From positions 1-47,507 of IMG/VR virus record IMGVR_UViG_3300031754_000007: DNA of 47,507 bases, one strand, 5' to 3'. The DNA is from a virus. The notes beneath the pieces were generated by a model. The model was not told the DNA's origin. It made no database searches and was given only the letters and a program-made list of their open reading frames with translations. The position numbers were made by a program, and so were the translations under genes. Of this stretch, positions 8,111-15,363 are shown piece after piece; positions within the stretch are counted from its first letter, which is position 1; every line of letters starts with the position of its first letter.

Positions 8111-8299
8111 TTACTTGCTTGCTCGCATCGCATTTTGAGCGAATACAGCCCTTTTTCGCTGTTTCGGGTCAGGTGAGTTCTTTTCCTTCGCCGCCCACGC
8201 CGCTGTGCTCATGCCGTGGCGTTCTGCCTGCGCCCTAAACAGGCCTTTCGTCCCTCGGCGCTCCATTGATTCCGATGCGCGTTGCAGAAATTTGCCCAT
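8111..8299 (-). CDS. Small basic helical phage protein (62 aa)
   Basis: I start it at the ATG at 8299, whose A is also the last base of the upstream stop codon (TGATG). The product reads MGKFLQRASESMERRGTKG and later HGMSTAAWAAKEKNSPDP, a pattern I associate with small phage proteins that include a segment like MSTAEFAAKEKSSPG encoded near portal or lysis genes. The longer frame upstream is translation of the neighbour in another frame. Function unknown. Confidence 0.65.
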   Translation of the reverse strand: MGKFLQRASESMERRGTKGLFRAQAERHGMSTAAWAAKEKNSPDPKQRKRAVFAQNAMRASK

Positions 8300-8472
8300 T
8301 ACCGCACCGCAGGCCCGAAAATGTGCCAACCCAGCATTCCAATCAAAATCCACACTACAATCCAGCCGCCGAAGCGCTGTCCCCAACCCGGTTGCGCCGG
8401 CGTGTAATAGCCCCACCAACCAAACACCAATGAAAGAATGTAGATACCCCAGAACAGCATACTTAGTGGCAT
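8299..8472 (-). CDS. Small two-helix membrane protein (57 aa)
   Basis: Starting at the ATG at 8472, preceded by GGGAGGGAACTGACA, the product has two hydrophobic segments: residues 5-20 (MLFWGIYILSLVFGWW) and 34-52 (GWIVVWILIGMLGWHIF), joined by a short loop with PAQPGW. It should sit in the inner membrane with both ends on the same side. Two-helix proteins of this size can be holins, but this one lies among pre-portal genes and not with the endolysin, so I leave the role open. Confidence 0.65.
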   Translation of the reverse strand: MPLSMLFWGIYILSLVFGWWGYYTPAQPGWGQRFGGWIVVWILIGMLGWHIFGPAVR

Positions 8473-8474
8473 TG

Positions 8475-8669
8475 TCAGTTCCCTCCCTCGTCGGGTAATG
8501 ATTCGCCGTCGTATCCTGCCAACCATGCGGTCGTTAAGATCGGCGTAATATCTACTCGCTTTCCGTTAATTACGACAGATTCATTGTAAAACGGTGCGAC
8601 GCGCATCCGGCCTCGCTCCCGGTCAGTGCGACCGACGTGATGAGCGATTGTCACTAAAGACGCACTCAT
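8475..8669 (-). CDS. Hypothetical small protein (64 aa)
   Basis: The start codon at 8669 overlaps the stop of the 54-residue gene (ATGA). The product contains VVINGKRVDITPILTTAWLAGYDGE and a basic N-terminal half with RTDRERGRMRV. No membrane segment or metal site is visible. It is one of a run of five short genes between the terminase and portal genes. Confidence 0.6.
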   Translation of the reverse strand: MSASLVTIAHHVGRTDRERGRMRVAPFYNESVVINGKRVDITPILTTAWLAGYDGESLPDEGGN

Positions 8670-8830
8670 TTACCCCTCGTGCGCTGCCAGCGATCTGGCG
8701 ACTCGCCTTTAGGCTTGTGTCCCATCGCTGGGTCAGCGTGTAATTCCGCCTGCATCTTTGCCTTCTGCTCGGCGCTTAACGGCGAACCGTCAGAAAGCAG
8801 ATATTTAACTTGGGTCCGCGTCCAGGGCAC
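8666..8830 (-). CDS. Small hypothetical protein, GTG start (54 aa)
   Basis: This gene begins with GTG at 8830, ten bases after a GGATGGGG stretch, and ends overlapping the next ATG. The product starts MPWTRTQVKYLLSDGSPLS, continues with AEQKAKMQAELHADPAMGHK and ends RWQRTRGK. Similar short proteins with LLSSGSPLSAAQKAKM are familiar to me from phage head operons (from memory). It is too short to have been found by a 60-codon cutoff and fills what would otherwise be a gap. Confidence 0.65.
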   Translation of the reverse strand: MPWTRTQVKYLLSDGSPLSAEQKAKMQAELHADPAMGHKPKGESPDRWQRTRGK

Positions 8831-8834
8831 CGCA

Positions 8835-9239
8835 CTAGTACCCCATCCCCGGCTCTTGCATCATGCTTCCAACGTGGCCCATTTCTTTGGTCATGTCGCT
8901 GGTAGGATCGCCTGCATGGAGTCCAGCCGCTAATCCGGCATGGTGATGCGCCTCTTCTGCCGTCGTGTGCTCAGAACGGTGCATCTTGCTACCGTGATGC
9001 GACGTTACGGTATGCTTTCCGCCTTCGTGATCGTGCTCAATCTCAATGCTTTGAGCGGGGCCGTGTTGAGCTACAACTTCGTTGATGTCCTGCCCCGAAG
9101 CATCGTTATCCCCTTCAGGTTCTTGACCTTTGGGGTTAGCACCCTTGCGAGCGTCCAGTTCTTTCGGCGCGCGCGAGTCGTAAGCTGCCATGCGCTGCCG
9201 ATTGCCGAACTTCTTCCCGTCTTTACTCGTGAATGCCAT
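8835..9239 (-). CDS. Histidine-rich hypothetical protein (134 aa)
   Basis: The N-terminus MAFTSKDGKKFGNRQRMAAYDSR is basic, followed by a disordered Gly/Asp/Asn segment and then many histidines (IEHDHEGGKHTVTSHH and AEEAHHHAGLAAGLHAGD). The histidine clusters could bind metal, but no known motif stands out. It begins one base after the coiled-coil gene ends and is followed by the 54-residue gene. Its position before the portal gene makes a head-associated or packaging accessory role possible. Confidence 0.65.
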   Translation of the reverse strand: MAFTSKDGKKFGNRQRMAAYDSRAPKELDARKGANPKGQEPEGDNDASGQDINEVVAQHGPAQSIEIEHDHEGGKHTVTSHHGSKMHRSEHTTAEEAHHHAGLAAGLHAGDPTSDMTKEMGHVGSMMQEPGMGY

Positions 9240-9240
9240 G

Positions 9241-9567
9241 TCAACTCTCCTTGTTTGGTTCGGTTTCCAACGCTTTCATGTGTGCCGCAAGTTCCTGCTC
9301 ATATTTGCCTAATGGCTCTGGGAACGGCGCGGCTGTGGACGTTTGCCAGAGCATCGGCGGGCGTTCCGCTGTGGTCACATACCGCTGCGCAATCACTTGC
9401 GCCCTAAGCCGCTCAATCTCCGCATCCTTCTCAACCCGCAGCCGTACTAGCTCAGTCTCGAGGAATCGCACGTAACGCGAAGTAAACAAAGCCTCAAAGA
9501 ACTGTCGAATCTCTGCACCCAACGACTCATTATCCCCTACTTGGCTTATTTTCATCTTGTCATCCAT
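9241..9567 (-). CDS. Coiled-coil protein after the large terminase (108 aa)
   Basis: Residues about 25-65 form a charged coiled coil (TELVRLRVEKDAEIERLRAQ); the rest is proline-rich and then helical. The start overlaps the last 16 bases of the large terminase gene, so the two are translationally coupled. No catalytic motif is visible. It may be a packaging accessory or an oligomerisation module, but this rests on position only. Confidence 0.65.
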   Translation of the reverse strand: MDDKMKISQVGDNESLGAEIRQFFEALFTSRYVRFLETELVRLRVEKDAEIERLRAQVIAQRYVTTAERPPMLWQTSTAAPFPEPLGKYEQELAAHMKALETEPNKES

Positions 9568-11108
9568 CCCGGCACAATATTCTCCTTCTTCGGCCTTTGA
9601 GCTTCCTCAATCCTTGCCTGTTCCTTATGCACAAAGAAGAACCTTGCTACCGGATCGGTTATTGCCGCAGCCCGCTCCCGCATAATGTCTATCTCCGGCC
9701 GTCGTGACGCGCCCAGCATGAACTGCAACCCCATACGCGCTGCATCTGCCGGGTCATCTCCGATGTTGTTCTCTGTCCAGTCCGTCTTTCTAACATCTTC
9801 CGTATTATCGCCATCCCGCAGCAATGACGGTATGCACTCAATCAGCCGTGGGCAATCTTCGCTAATCTGCCACATGCCCGAATCAAGCAACTGCGACATT
9901 AGCCGCCAGCCTGAGATACGCGAACCAGGTGAGCTATCTGCCGGAAACGGCCTCGGCATCTCTTTGCCGAGTGCATCCGTAAGCATCTGAGTAATCGACT
10001 TCGGGAAACTCCTGTCGCTGCGCTTCGACAGCTTCCCCGCATCCCATGAGAACGGAAACGCTATCAGGCGTTCGCTCCCGCTCTGCTCGGTAATGTCCTT
10101 CCCGAGTTCGGTCTCTCCTTTCATTCTTCCCCATAGCTCACGATACGTCGTAACGACGCCTTTCTCATCCTGCGAATGCCAGTAGATAGCATGGGGATGG
10201 TCATAGCCCCAGTCCCCCGACATCCATTTCGTATGCCAAGGCTTGATAAGCTCTTTTGCACGTTCGGCGCTAATAACGTGCTTTTGTGGATCAAACTGCG
10301 GGAAATACTGGCCTTGGAAGACATCCCACTTGCCATATAACCACGCATCCCGAAGGTTCGGATCAGTAATCGCTAGCAGGTTCGCGCCGTAGTCGGTCTG
10401 GGTTAAGAAGTAATCGCGGCGCTGCTTATCATCCCAAACGTTGTAATACGTGCGGTCCGATATCCCATCACGCTTCAACTCATTGCGTGACCATTCGATA
10501 TTGTCCCAAGAGTAAGCTTGTACAAACGCCCACTTCTGCCGCTTCTCTTCAGGTTTGAGATCGCCATCAACCAGCACCCGGCGAAGATAGGTCAATCCAA
10601 TCGGCGGAATACCGGACTCAGAGATCGACGGCATAAAGCCATATATCATCTTGCACAGTATGTTCGGGTTAGTCGTGCAGCGATTCGAGCCACTCAGCCG
10701 CTCTAGCTCGCGCTGTGAGAACTCTTGGCACTCGTCTGGCGCAATGTCGGCAAACTCTGCCGAGTAGTAGTCGCCCATGTCCTTCTCGGTTTGCGCCGAG
10801 CCAAAGAATAGGACTGAACCGTTTGGAAGCTGTAACTGCTTCTTTTGGTCTCGATACCACGCCTGACATTCGGGAAACTCGTTAAACAACTGAATCAGAT
10901 GTGATTGCTCAAGTTCTTTGATTGACCGCCGAATAATCAGGCCGGTTGTGTTTGGGTACTTGAGCCGACGCAACAACATACATCGTCTGACCCCACCTGA
11001 CTTCGCCCCACCGCGCGCCCCGCCAAAGCCTATGCGTGTGTAGTCTGAGTTATCCCAAAGGTCCCAAAGCCTGACTTGCTTAGGCTGTAGAGCTACATCA
11101 ATTCTCAC
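9552..11108 (-). CDS. terL: Terminase large subunit (518 aa)
   Basis: This is the ATP-driven motor and nuclease that cuts and packages phage DNA. A Walker A-type loop lies at residues 28-37 (FGGARGGAKS), a Walker B-type segment at 119-126 (FADIAPDE), with D125 and E126 as the likely Mg and catalytic acids. The nuclease half shows acidic residues in SGDWGYDHP (D299), FSWDAG (D356) and DDPADAARMG near the C-terminus, as expected for the RNase H-like fold. Length is normal for the family. The gene overlaps the small subunit gene by four bases (ATGA). Confidence 0.93.
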   Translation of the reverse strand: MRIDVALQPKQVRLWDLWDNSDYTRIGFGGARGGAKSGGVRRCMLLRRLKYPNTTGLIIRRSIKELEQSHLIQLFNEFPECQAWYRDQKKQLQLPNGSVLFFGSAQTEKDMGDYYSAEFADIAPDECQEFSQRELERLSGSNRCTTNPNILCKMIYGFMPSISESGIPPIGLTYLRRVLVDGDLKPEEKRQKWAFVQAYSWDNIEWSRNELKRDGISDRTYYNVWDDKQRRDYFLTQTDYGANLLAITDPNLRDAWLYGKWDVFQGQYFPQFDPQKHVISAERAKELIKPWHTKWMSGDWGYDHPHAIYWHSQDEKGVVTTYRELWGRMKGETELGKDITEQSGSERLIAFPFSWDAGKLSKRSDRSFPKSITQMLTDALGKEMPRPFPADSSPGSRISGWRLMSQLLDSGMWQISEDCPRLIECIPSLLRDGDNTEDVRKTDWTENNIGDDPADAARMGLQFMLGASRRPEIDIMRERAAAITDPVARFFFVHKEQARIEEAQRPKKENIVPGWMTR

Positions 11109-11425
11109 GACAGGCCGACGTGTGTAATCCTGACTTCAATTGGCGGAGTGCCAGGCTTGCCAACGAGTTCAACTGCCTGCGGAGCTTTCCCGTGCTTGTG
11201 ATCGCCAAGGTACTTCAAAGCTTCGCGCCGTGCTGTATTGTCCGGCACCGTCACAGTCACCCCAGTCTTTGACATTAGCGTCAGTTCGGCGTTCAGCTGT
11301 TCGCCCCATTTCTCTTGTTCCAGCTTGTCTGGCAGAATCGCCGAGGCAAAGTTTCGTTTGCGCTCAACTATTGGCTTCGGCCTACGCCCCGCTCCTGGTC
11401 TTTTACCGCCATTATTTCCAGCCAT
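11105..11425 (-). CDS. terS: Probable terminase small subunit (106 aa)
   Basis: The gene precedes terL with an ATGA overlap, the usual order. The N-terminus NGGKRPGAGRRPKPIVERKR is basic and glycine-rich, like the DNA-binding arm of many small terminases; the rest is helical (LEQEKWGEQLNAELTLMSK and TARREALKYLGDHKHGK). Small terminases recognise the packaging site and regulate the motor. The ATG at 11425 is unusually far (19 bases) from AGGAG because a nine-base direct duplication (TTTAATCAG) lies between them; no closer in-frame ATG exists. Confidence 0.75.
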   Translation of the reverse strand: MAGNNGGKRPGAGRRPKPIVERKRNFASAILPDKLEQEKWGEQLNAELTLMSKTGVTVTVPDNTARREALKYLGDHKHGKAPQAVELVGKPGTPPIEVRITHVGLS

Positions 11426-11522
11426 AACTGATTAAACTGATTATCTCCTGATTGTTTTCACTAATTCAGTTCAAAGGGATAAGGGCCGATAGTCTGGCCC
11501 TAACCTTCTTTCCTCCTTTCCC
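11426..11522 (-). terminator. Intergenic spacer with a GC hairpin between lysis and packaging genes
   Basis: There is no gene here. On the transcribed strand AGGGCC (11496-11501) pairs with GGCCCT (11482-11487) around an eight-base loop, followed by TATCCCTTTG. The T-run is poor, so this is at best a weak intrinsic terminator; it could also be a processing or protein-binding site. The spacer ends with the terS ribosome site TCAGGAGA and the duplicated TTTAATCAG. Confidence 0.4.
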
Positions 11523-11858
11523 TTACGGAACCGGAGTAATAGGTTGTAACTTGCTCCAATCAATAGATTTAGCCAATGTCTCGTCCTCAAGCAATGTAGC
11601 CTGAACTATCTTTTCCACTTGCGCGAGCGATCCCAGCGCATTCTGTGGGAATGTAGGATCAGCTTTCAGCGCATTGATTACGCCGAGCCACGCTGCAAGT
11701 ACGGTGTTGATGCTGGGCTGTGAGGTTACGCCCGAGGCGAGTACAGCCGAAGTCGATGCTGTGATGTCAGTGATAATTTGCTGGATTTTCGCCGAAATCC
11801 CAGGAATGTTCTTAAGGATTGTGGGGAGTAATCCGAGAATTAGAGTCGCTATTCCCAT
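11523..11858 (-). CDS. Hypothetical amphipathic protein near the endolysin (111 aa)
   Basis: Residues 1-20 (MGIATLILGLLPTILKNIPG) are hydrophobic and could insert in or lie along the membrane; the remainder is helical and alanine-rich (ITASTSAVLASGVTSQ, INTVLAAWLGVINALKADP) with an acidic tail. It overlaps the lipoprotein gene by one base. Its place at the end of the lysis cluster makes a membrane-active lysis helper possible, but I see no family signature. Confidence 0.6.
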   Translation of the reverse strand: MGIATLILGLLPTILKNIPGISAKIQQIITDITASTSAVLASGVTSQPSINTVLAAWLGVINALKADPTFPQNALGSLAQVEKIVQATLLEDETLAKSIDWSKLQPITPVP

Positions 11859-12277
11859 TATTTAGACCTCCCCGTATTTGTCAGCATGTCGCCCACAGCA
11901 ATGCCGAGCTGTGTGATTGCTTGACTTAGCGCCGTTGTATCACTCGTTACACCCGCATGGTAGCTTTGCGCCGCGGCAAGCGCTGTGTTGTAGAGATTCT
12001 CAGCCAGGAATAGGTATTTACGCCCAGCCGCAGGAAATGGCGTTTGCGAGGCATCACACGCGAAAGTCTGACCGTCGAATGTCACCGTTGGAGGGAATCC
12101 TTTGTCTGAGCATATTTCCCAAGTCTTTACGCCTATAATGGCAGCTTGTGCGTCCCCAATACTGCGCGCTGCAAAGGCATCGAAGGTATTGATCGTGCCT
12201 GGAACGGGCGCTGCGACAGGATTCTTGGTACATCCGACCGCCAGCAGTATGGCCAGCATTACCACATATAGCTTCAT
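11858..12277 (-). CDS. Lipoprotein of the lysis cluster (139 aa)
   Basis: The N-terminus MKLYVVMLAILLAVGCTKNP is a textbook lipoprotein signal: a lysine, a hydrophobic core and a lipobox ending in cysteine 16. The mature protein is soluble, has two further cysteines (EICSDKG and FACDASQ) that may form a disulfide, and a helical alanine-rich C-terminal half. Directly after the endolysin gene (ATGA overlap), a phage lipoprotein would fit an outer-membrane spanin or an exclusion lipoprotein. It is longer than typical Rz1-like spanins, so the role is uncertain. Confidence 0.7.
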   Translation of the reverse strand: MKLYVVMLAILLAVGCTKNPVAAPVPGTINTFDAFAARSIGDAQAAIIGVKTWEICSDKGFPPTVTFDGQTFACDASQTPFPAAGRKYLFLAENLYNTALAAAQSYHAGVTSDTTALSQAITQLGIAVGDMLTNTGRSK

Positions 12278-12774
12278 CGTTTCGCCCTCACTAGCCAGCC
12301 CTTGACGTCGTTGGCGTACTTCTCTGGATTGCTGTTGTAGAGATCCTGATAGAACTTTGCAGCTCCGGCCCGAATACCCGCTAAGAGCACATCCGCCACG
12401 CTTGCATTGATTGCTTTGAGCGTTTGCGGCCCAGGGATTCCGTCGTCATTCACTCCCGCGGCGCGCTGCACAAGTTTAGTTGTTTGTGGGACGCCCATAT
12501 TGACTGCGAGGTCTAAATACTTGTTGGCTACATCTTGATCCAGAATCAGTGAGCCAGCGATTTGAGTCCAATAGTCAGTGAAATAAAAGGATTTAGCGTA
12601 CTCAAGCGCGCTCTCTGCGTCCGCCTGGTAGAACGCTGGCGGAACTTCGGGATGCGCTATGGAGTTTATGCCAAAGCGTGCCTTGCCGCCATTCGGCTCA
12701 TCCGTGACGACGCCGGAGCGTCGGCGGTCTTCGTCGTCCATCAAAAAGCTGAACGCAATGTTGTAATCACCCAT
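12274..12774 (-). CDS. Endolysin, GH108-like muramidase (166 aa)
   Basis: The protein degrades peptidoglycan for lysis. It resembles GH108 N-acetylmuramidases: an N-terminal helix with an acidic cluster (MDDED, E15 the likely catalytic acid), then EPNGGKARFGINSIAHP in place of the more usual GG-ATKYGIS motif, YWTQ-like hydrophobic core segments, and a C-terminal half like the family's peptidoglycan-binding domain (GVNDDGIPGPQTLKAINA). There is no signal peptide, so it needs a holin. The short membrane-protein gene at 12741-12851 overlaps its start and the lipoprotein gene its end. Confidence 0.8.
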   Translation of the reverse strand: MGDYNIAFSFLMDDEDRRRSGVVTDEPNGGKARFGINSIAHPEVPPAFYQADAESALEYAKSFYFTDYWTQIAGSLILDQDVANKYLDLAVNMGVPQTTKLVQRAAGVNDDGIPGPQTLKAINASVADVLLAGIRAGAAKFYQDLYNSNPEKYANDVKGWLVRAKR

Positions 12775-12851
12775 TGAGATTCCCGAAGTAAATGGCCGCC
12801 ACGAATGCCGAAAATCACCACAATGCCGACGATTGCAAGTGTGACGGCCAT
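12741..12851 (-). CDS. Small membrane protein overlapping the endolysin start (36 aa)
   Basis: The frame MAVTLAIVGIVVIFGIRGG has one hydrophobic segment (residues 2-16), then a basic tail ending in TTLRSAF. It overlaps the first 34 bases of the endolysin gene in another frame, and only a weak TGGA precedes its ATG. Placement suggests a holin-like or coupling peptide, but the evidence is just one membrane segment and position. It fills the gap between the Ig-like gene and the endolysin. Confidence 0.4.
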   Translation of the reverse strand: MAVTLAIVGIVVIFGIRGGHLLRESQWVITTLRSAF

Positions 12852-12856
12852 TCCAG

Positions 12857-13189
12857 TTAGGGAGTCGGGGTGCCGAAGGTCAGAATCATGGCCCCTGGCT
12901 TCGTCGGGCTGTCATCGACTTCGAGTGTGTCCGTGCCGACCACTCCAGTTACGATGTCCGTGCATGTAACGTTAGCGGTGCGCGGATTGACTGCTGGCGG
13001 TACAGGCTTTACGGCCGTGAAGGTTGCGCTGCCGTCTGCATTCTGAGTTAAGGTTGCGATGGTGGGATCGTCAATGGCCCACTTGACATTGGCAGGATTC
13101 AGCGTGACCGGATTTCCGGCTCCGTCTGTTTCCATTTCCGTGCATTGAATTGTCTGTGAATCAGTCTCTTTACCGGGTACGCTTGGCAT
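12857..13189 (-). CDS. Ig-like domain protein (110 aa)
   Basis: Residues 25-95 look like a bacterial Ig-like (BIG2-type) beta sandwich: VKWAIDDPTIATLTQNADGS, then SATFTAVKP and ANVTCTDIVTG. Such domains usually decorate phage particles and bind surface glycans weakly. The C-terminus ends GAMILTFGTPTP, nearly the same tail as the next upstream gene's product (GKMDLTFGTPKQ). There is no signal peptide. Position among lysis-region genes is odd for a decoration protein. Confidence 0.65.
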   Translation of the reverse strand: MPSVPGKETDSQTIQCTEMETDGAGNPVTLNPANVKWAIDDPTIATLTQNADGSATFTAVKPVPPAVNPRTANVTCTDIVTGVVGTDTLEVDDSPTKPGAMILTFGTPTP

Positions 13190-13216
13190 GGTCTTATCTC
13201 CTTGTAGTAGTTAGGG

Positions 13217-13444
13217 TTATTGTTTGGGCGTTCCAAATGTGAGGTCCATTTTGCCCGGCGGAAGCGGAATCAATTGCAAAACTGCGTCCACTTTCTTAGT
13301 AAGTTCGTCAATATCTTTGTCGATGTCCTGGAGTTGAGTGGCTAATTTGCGCTGTTCAGTCAGAATCAGCGAAAGAGCTGTCCCAATATGCCCAAGAGCC
13401 AGCAGTATCTTGCGCTCATCCTCACTCAGCCAACTTTGTTCCAT
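13217..13444 (-). CDS. Short coiled-coil protein (75 aa)
   Basis: After a polar start (MEQSWLSEDERK) there is an apolar helix (LLALGHIGTALSLILTEQ) and a heptad coiled coil (LATQLQDIDKDIDELTKK). The C-terminal GKMDLTFGTPKQ matches the tail of the following Ig-like protein. It starts three bases after the 118-residue gene. The function is unknown; the shared tail suggests that the two proteins bind the same partner. Confidence 0.6.
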   Translation of the reverse strand: MEQSWLSEDERKILLALGHIGTALSLILTEQRKLATQLQDIDKDIDELTKKVDAVLQLIPLPPGKMDLTFGTPKQ

Positions 13445-13446
13445 GA

Positions 13447-13803
13447 TTATTTTAGGTAATGCAATAGCAGATTAAGTCCGACCGCCAATGCCGTAATGCC
13501 TGCCCCCATTGCCCACATGCGGCCTTCCAAATTGCTCTTGGAAGACTCTAGAGTTTTTAGCCGCGTATCGGTTTCAGACCGTTGCGCACTGTTCTGTTCG
13601 TCATACATATCGCGCCGTAGAAACTCGCCACGTTCACGTTCAATTTGATCACGAAACTGATTCATTTCAGCTAAACGCCGATCAATGTCCCTACGTGCCA
13701 ACAAAAGAGCTTCGCGTTCCATCTCATGCGTTGCTTCATGACCCTTCTGCCACTGCTCGCGCAGCTCTCTCTCATGTGAGACATCGTTGCCGCGCGAGTT
13801 CAT
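13447..13803 (-). CDS. Coiled-coil protein with C-terminal membrane anchor (118 aa)
   Basis: The first 90 residues form a charged coiled coil (HERELREQWQKGHEATHEME and RRLAEMNQFRDQIERERG), and residues about 95-115 are a single membrane segment (MWAMGAGITALAVGLNLLLH) at the C-terminus. Proteins with this layout and the HERELREQW start are familiar from phage lysis regions (from memory). It may act as a tail-anchored partner of holin or spanin, which I cannot show. Its ATG is followed by the proline-rich gene's stop on the upstream side. Confidence 0.7.
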   Translation of the reverse strand: MNSRGNDVSHERELREQWQKGHEATHEMEREALLLARRDIDRRLAEMNQFRDQIERERGEFLRRDMYDEQNSAQRSETDTRLKTLESSKSNLEGRMWAMGAGITALAVGLNLLLHYLK

Positions 13804-13811
13804 GCTGTTTT

Positions 13812-13925
13812 CTAGTGACCGCTGCCGCCACCTGGAGGATTGTCGCCGCCATCATCGGGTTGAGGTCTTGGTTTGGTTGGGTCTGGTCTAGGTGGTTGCG
13901 GTTGCGGTTTCTTTGGATCGGGCAT
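13812..13925 (-). CDS. Proline-rich small protein (37 aa)
   Basis: A strong GGAGG lies six bases before the ATG at 13925. The peptide starts MPDPKKPQPQPPRPDPTKP and ends in an acidic glycine-rich tail. It is extended and unstructured, similar to the proline-rich linkers of spanins or to SH3-like ligands, but has no lipobox or membrane segment. The strong ribosome site makes translation likely. Confidence 0.55.
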   Translation of the reverse strand: MPDPKKPQPQPPRPDPTKPRPQPDDGGDNPPGGGSGH

Positions 13926-13926
13926 T

Positions 13927-14358
13927 TTATTCCTCCGTGTGGTAGTTTACGAACTTGCCTGTTGGGTCACGTCTGATCTTGAAGCCGAAACGGTAATGGT
14001 CGGCTATGCTCTTGCAAGACCCGCGATCCTCGTAGACCATGAATTCCACAGTCATGCCTTCGTCCCAATCAGGAGCGTAGTCATCGCAGAACTTGAGCTT
14101 GTAAACCTCACCATGACTGCGTATCTGGTATTCGCTATCGCTATATTTCTGAATAACCTGGAAGTTTTCTAAACGTGCCGTGTGATTGTAAGACTGAATC
14201 GACCGCGCACCGTAACCGAGCACCAAGCCAGCGATAAATGGGAGAACGCGAACGAGGCTATTCCACCGGAGGCTCGATCTTGAGTAACCATTCGCAGTGG
14301 CAGACGCGATTACCAAGTCGGGTGTTAATGTCTCGCAGTTGTGCGATTTCATCGGCAT
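13927..14358 (-). CDS. Membrane-anchored hypothetical protein, start uncertain
   Basis: The C-terminal 105 residues look real: a membrane segment (VRVLPFIAGLVLGYGA) followed by a soluble part with FQVIQKYSDSEYQIRSHGEV, KFCDDYAPDWDEGMTVEFM and a cysteine pair. The upstream part of the frame overlaps the 84-residue gene in another phase and may not be translated. The listed start (ATG 14358) is the first reasonable one inside that overlap; TTG at 14226 or GTG at 14223 would cut into the membrane segment. No good ribosome site settles it. A nested arrangement like Rz/Rz1 is possible, but no lipobox is present. Confidence 0.5.
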   Translation of the reverse strand: MPMKSHNCETLTPDLVIASATANGYSRSSLRWNSLVRVLPFIAGLVLGYGARSIQSYNHTARLENFQVIQKYSDSEYQIRSHGEVYKLKFCDDYAPDWDEGMTVEFMVYEDRGSCKSIADHYRFGFKIRRDPTGKFVNYHTEE

Positions 14359-14512
14359 GTTTCTTGAGTTCCGCATCGCGCCGAGTCTCATTCTCTTGAC
14401 GCAATAAATCAAGCCGCCCAGCATAGCGAAACACATACCAGCCAGCAACAGTAACCGCTCCACCAAAGAGCAAATAAAGTAAATGCTCTGCAAGTTCTGC
14501 CCACTCATGCAC
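14258..14512 (-). CDS. Membrane-anchored coiled-coil protein (84 aa)
   Basis: An N-terminal membrane segment (HLLYLLFGGAVTVAGWYVF) is followed by a charged coiled coil (LLRQENETRRDAELKKHADE) and a short tail with two cysteines (VCHCEW). Membrane anchor plus coiled coil is the layout of an inner-membrane spanin such as Rz. The ATG overlaps the stop of the preceding three-helix gene (ATGA) and has GGAGGGGG six bases upstream. Its last 100 bases are overlapped by the next frame. Confidence 0.65.
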   Translation of the reverse strand: MHEWAELAEHLLYLLFGGAVTVAGWYVFRYAGRLDLLRQENETRRDAELKKHADEIAQLRDINTRLGNRVCHCEWLLKIEPPVE

Positions 14513-15017
14513 CGCCCCCTCCTGCCGTCGGCGGCTGGGCCGGAGAAACGGGCGGGACCGGGGCTGGTGGGGGTTCAGTTACCGCAGAAGTTTCGACTGT
14601 CACAGGGGTTTCGGTCGGCGGCACGGTAGTAGTTTTCTCAGTCACAGTTTTCACTGATTGGATGCCGGGAGAAGGTTTCGGGTCTTCGCCTTTGAACGCC
14701 GTAAACAGTGCTCCATTGACGTTACCGAAGGCTTGGCTCACTAGCATACCGAGCAGTGTGACTACAACAGCGTGTTGTGGGTCGATGCCCTTTGCGATTA
14801 CCCAGATGCCGAAGGCCATTGTCCCCGCTAAGGTGCCCGTCCACATCACTAACAGAACTAGGACGATCCCGCCCTTGGTGTTGAAAACTGTGGCTATGTC
14901 TTGAAGCGTTTCAACCGATGGGACCTTGCCGCGATAGGCTAGAATTACGAGACTGACGAAGAATATGCCCAGTATTAAGCTAACAGCGGCAATGTAAATG
15001 TCCAGCTTATCGAACAT
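14505..15017 (-). CDS. Three-helix membrane protein, holin candidate (170 aa)
   Basis: Hydrophobic segments lie at residues 5-27, 51-74 and 82-105, followed by a long proline/threonine-rich tail (residues 109-170) ending in GGGGA. Three membrane spans with a soluble tail near an endolysin gene fit a class I holin, although the tail is longer than usual. I start it at the ATG at 15017 because it forms TAATG with the upstream stop; the longer frame to 15071 lies in that gene. The neighbouring spanin-like gene supports a lysis role. Confidence 0.6.
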   Translation of the reverse strand: MFDKLDIYIAAVSLILGIFFVSLVILAYRGKVPSVETLQDIATVFNTKGGIVLVLLVMWTGTLAGTMAFGIWVIAKGIDPQHAVVVTLLGMLVSQAFGNVNGALFTAFKGEDPKPSPGIQSVKTVTEKTTTVPPTETPVTVETSAVTEPPPAPVPPVSPAQPPTAGGGGA

Positions 15018-15277
15018 TAGGCCGTTTGCAGCTGCCAGACAGGTATGCAGCCAGAAGGCTTGATCTTCCATGCCTCGTCAAATGTACCGGCCGTTACCGC
15101 GCCGCGCGCGTCGTAGAAGATTGGCAGCGAGGTCGTTGTCAGAAGCAGTCCGAGAAACTTCCCTGCGGCGTCATAGACTTCTTCGGCTTTCTTTCGGCGG
15201 ATCGCGTCAAGCGCGTCCGTGAATTTCATCCAAAATCTGACAGAATGGTCCTCAGCAAGTACGGGGATTCTTTGCAT
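15017..15277 (-). CDS. Hypothetical protein (86 aa)
   Basis: The product (MQRIPVLAEDHSVRFWMKF start) is mixed helix and strand, with FTDALDAIRRKKAEEVYDAA and PIFYDARGAVTAGTFDEAW, and resembles a small soluble phage protein. The ATG at 15277 is chosen, but a GTG at 15331 preceded by GAGAGG two bases away is an alternative that would add IRCDNATFCLQERLFPK. It couples to the next gene through TAATG. Confidence 0.55.
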   Translation of the reverse strand: MQRIPVLAEDHSVRFWMKFTDALDAIRRKKAEEVYDAAGKFLGLLLTTTSLPIFYDARGAVTAGTFDEAWKIKPSGCIPVWQLQTA

Positions 15278-15363
15278 TTTTGGGAATAGTCGTTCCTGTA
15301 AGCAGAACGTCGCATTATCGCAGCGAATCACGGCCTCTCGGCTAGGTTGGAAATGCAAACTAA

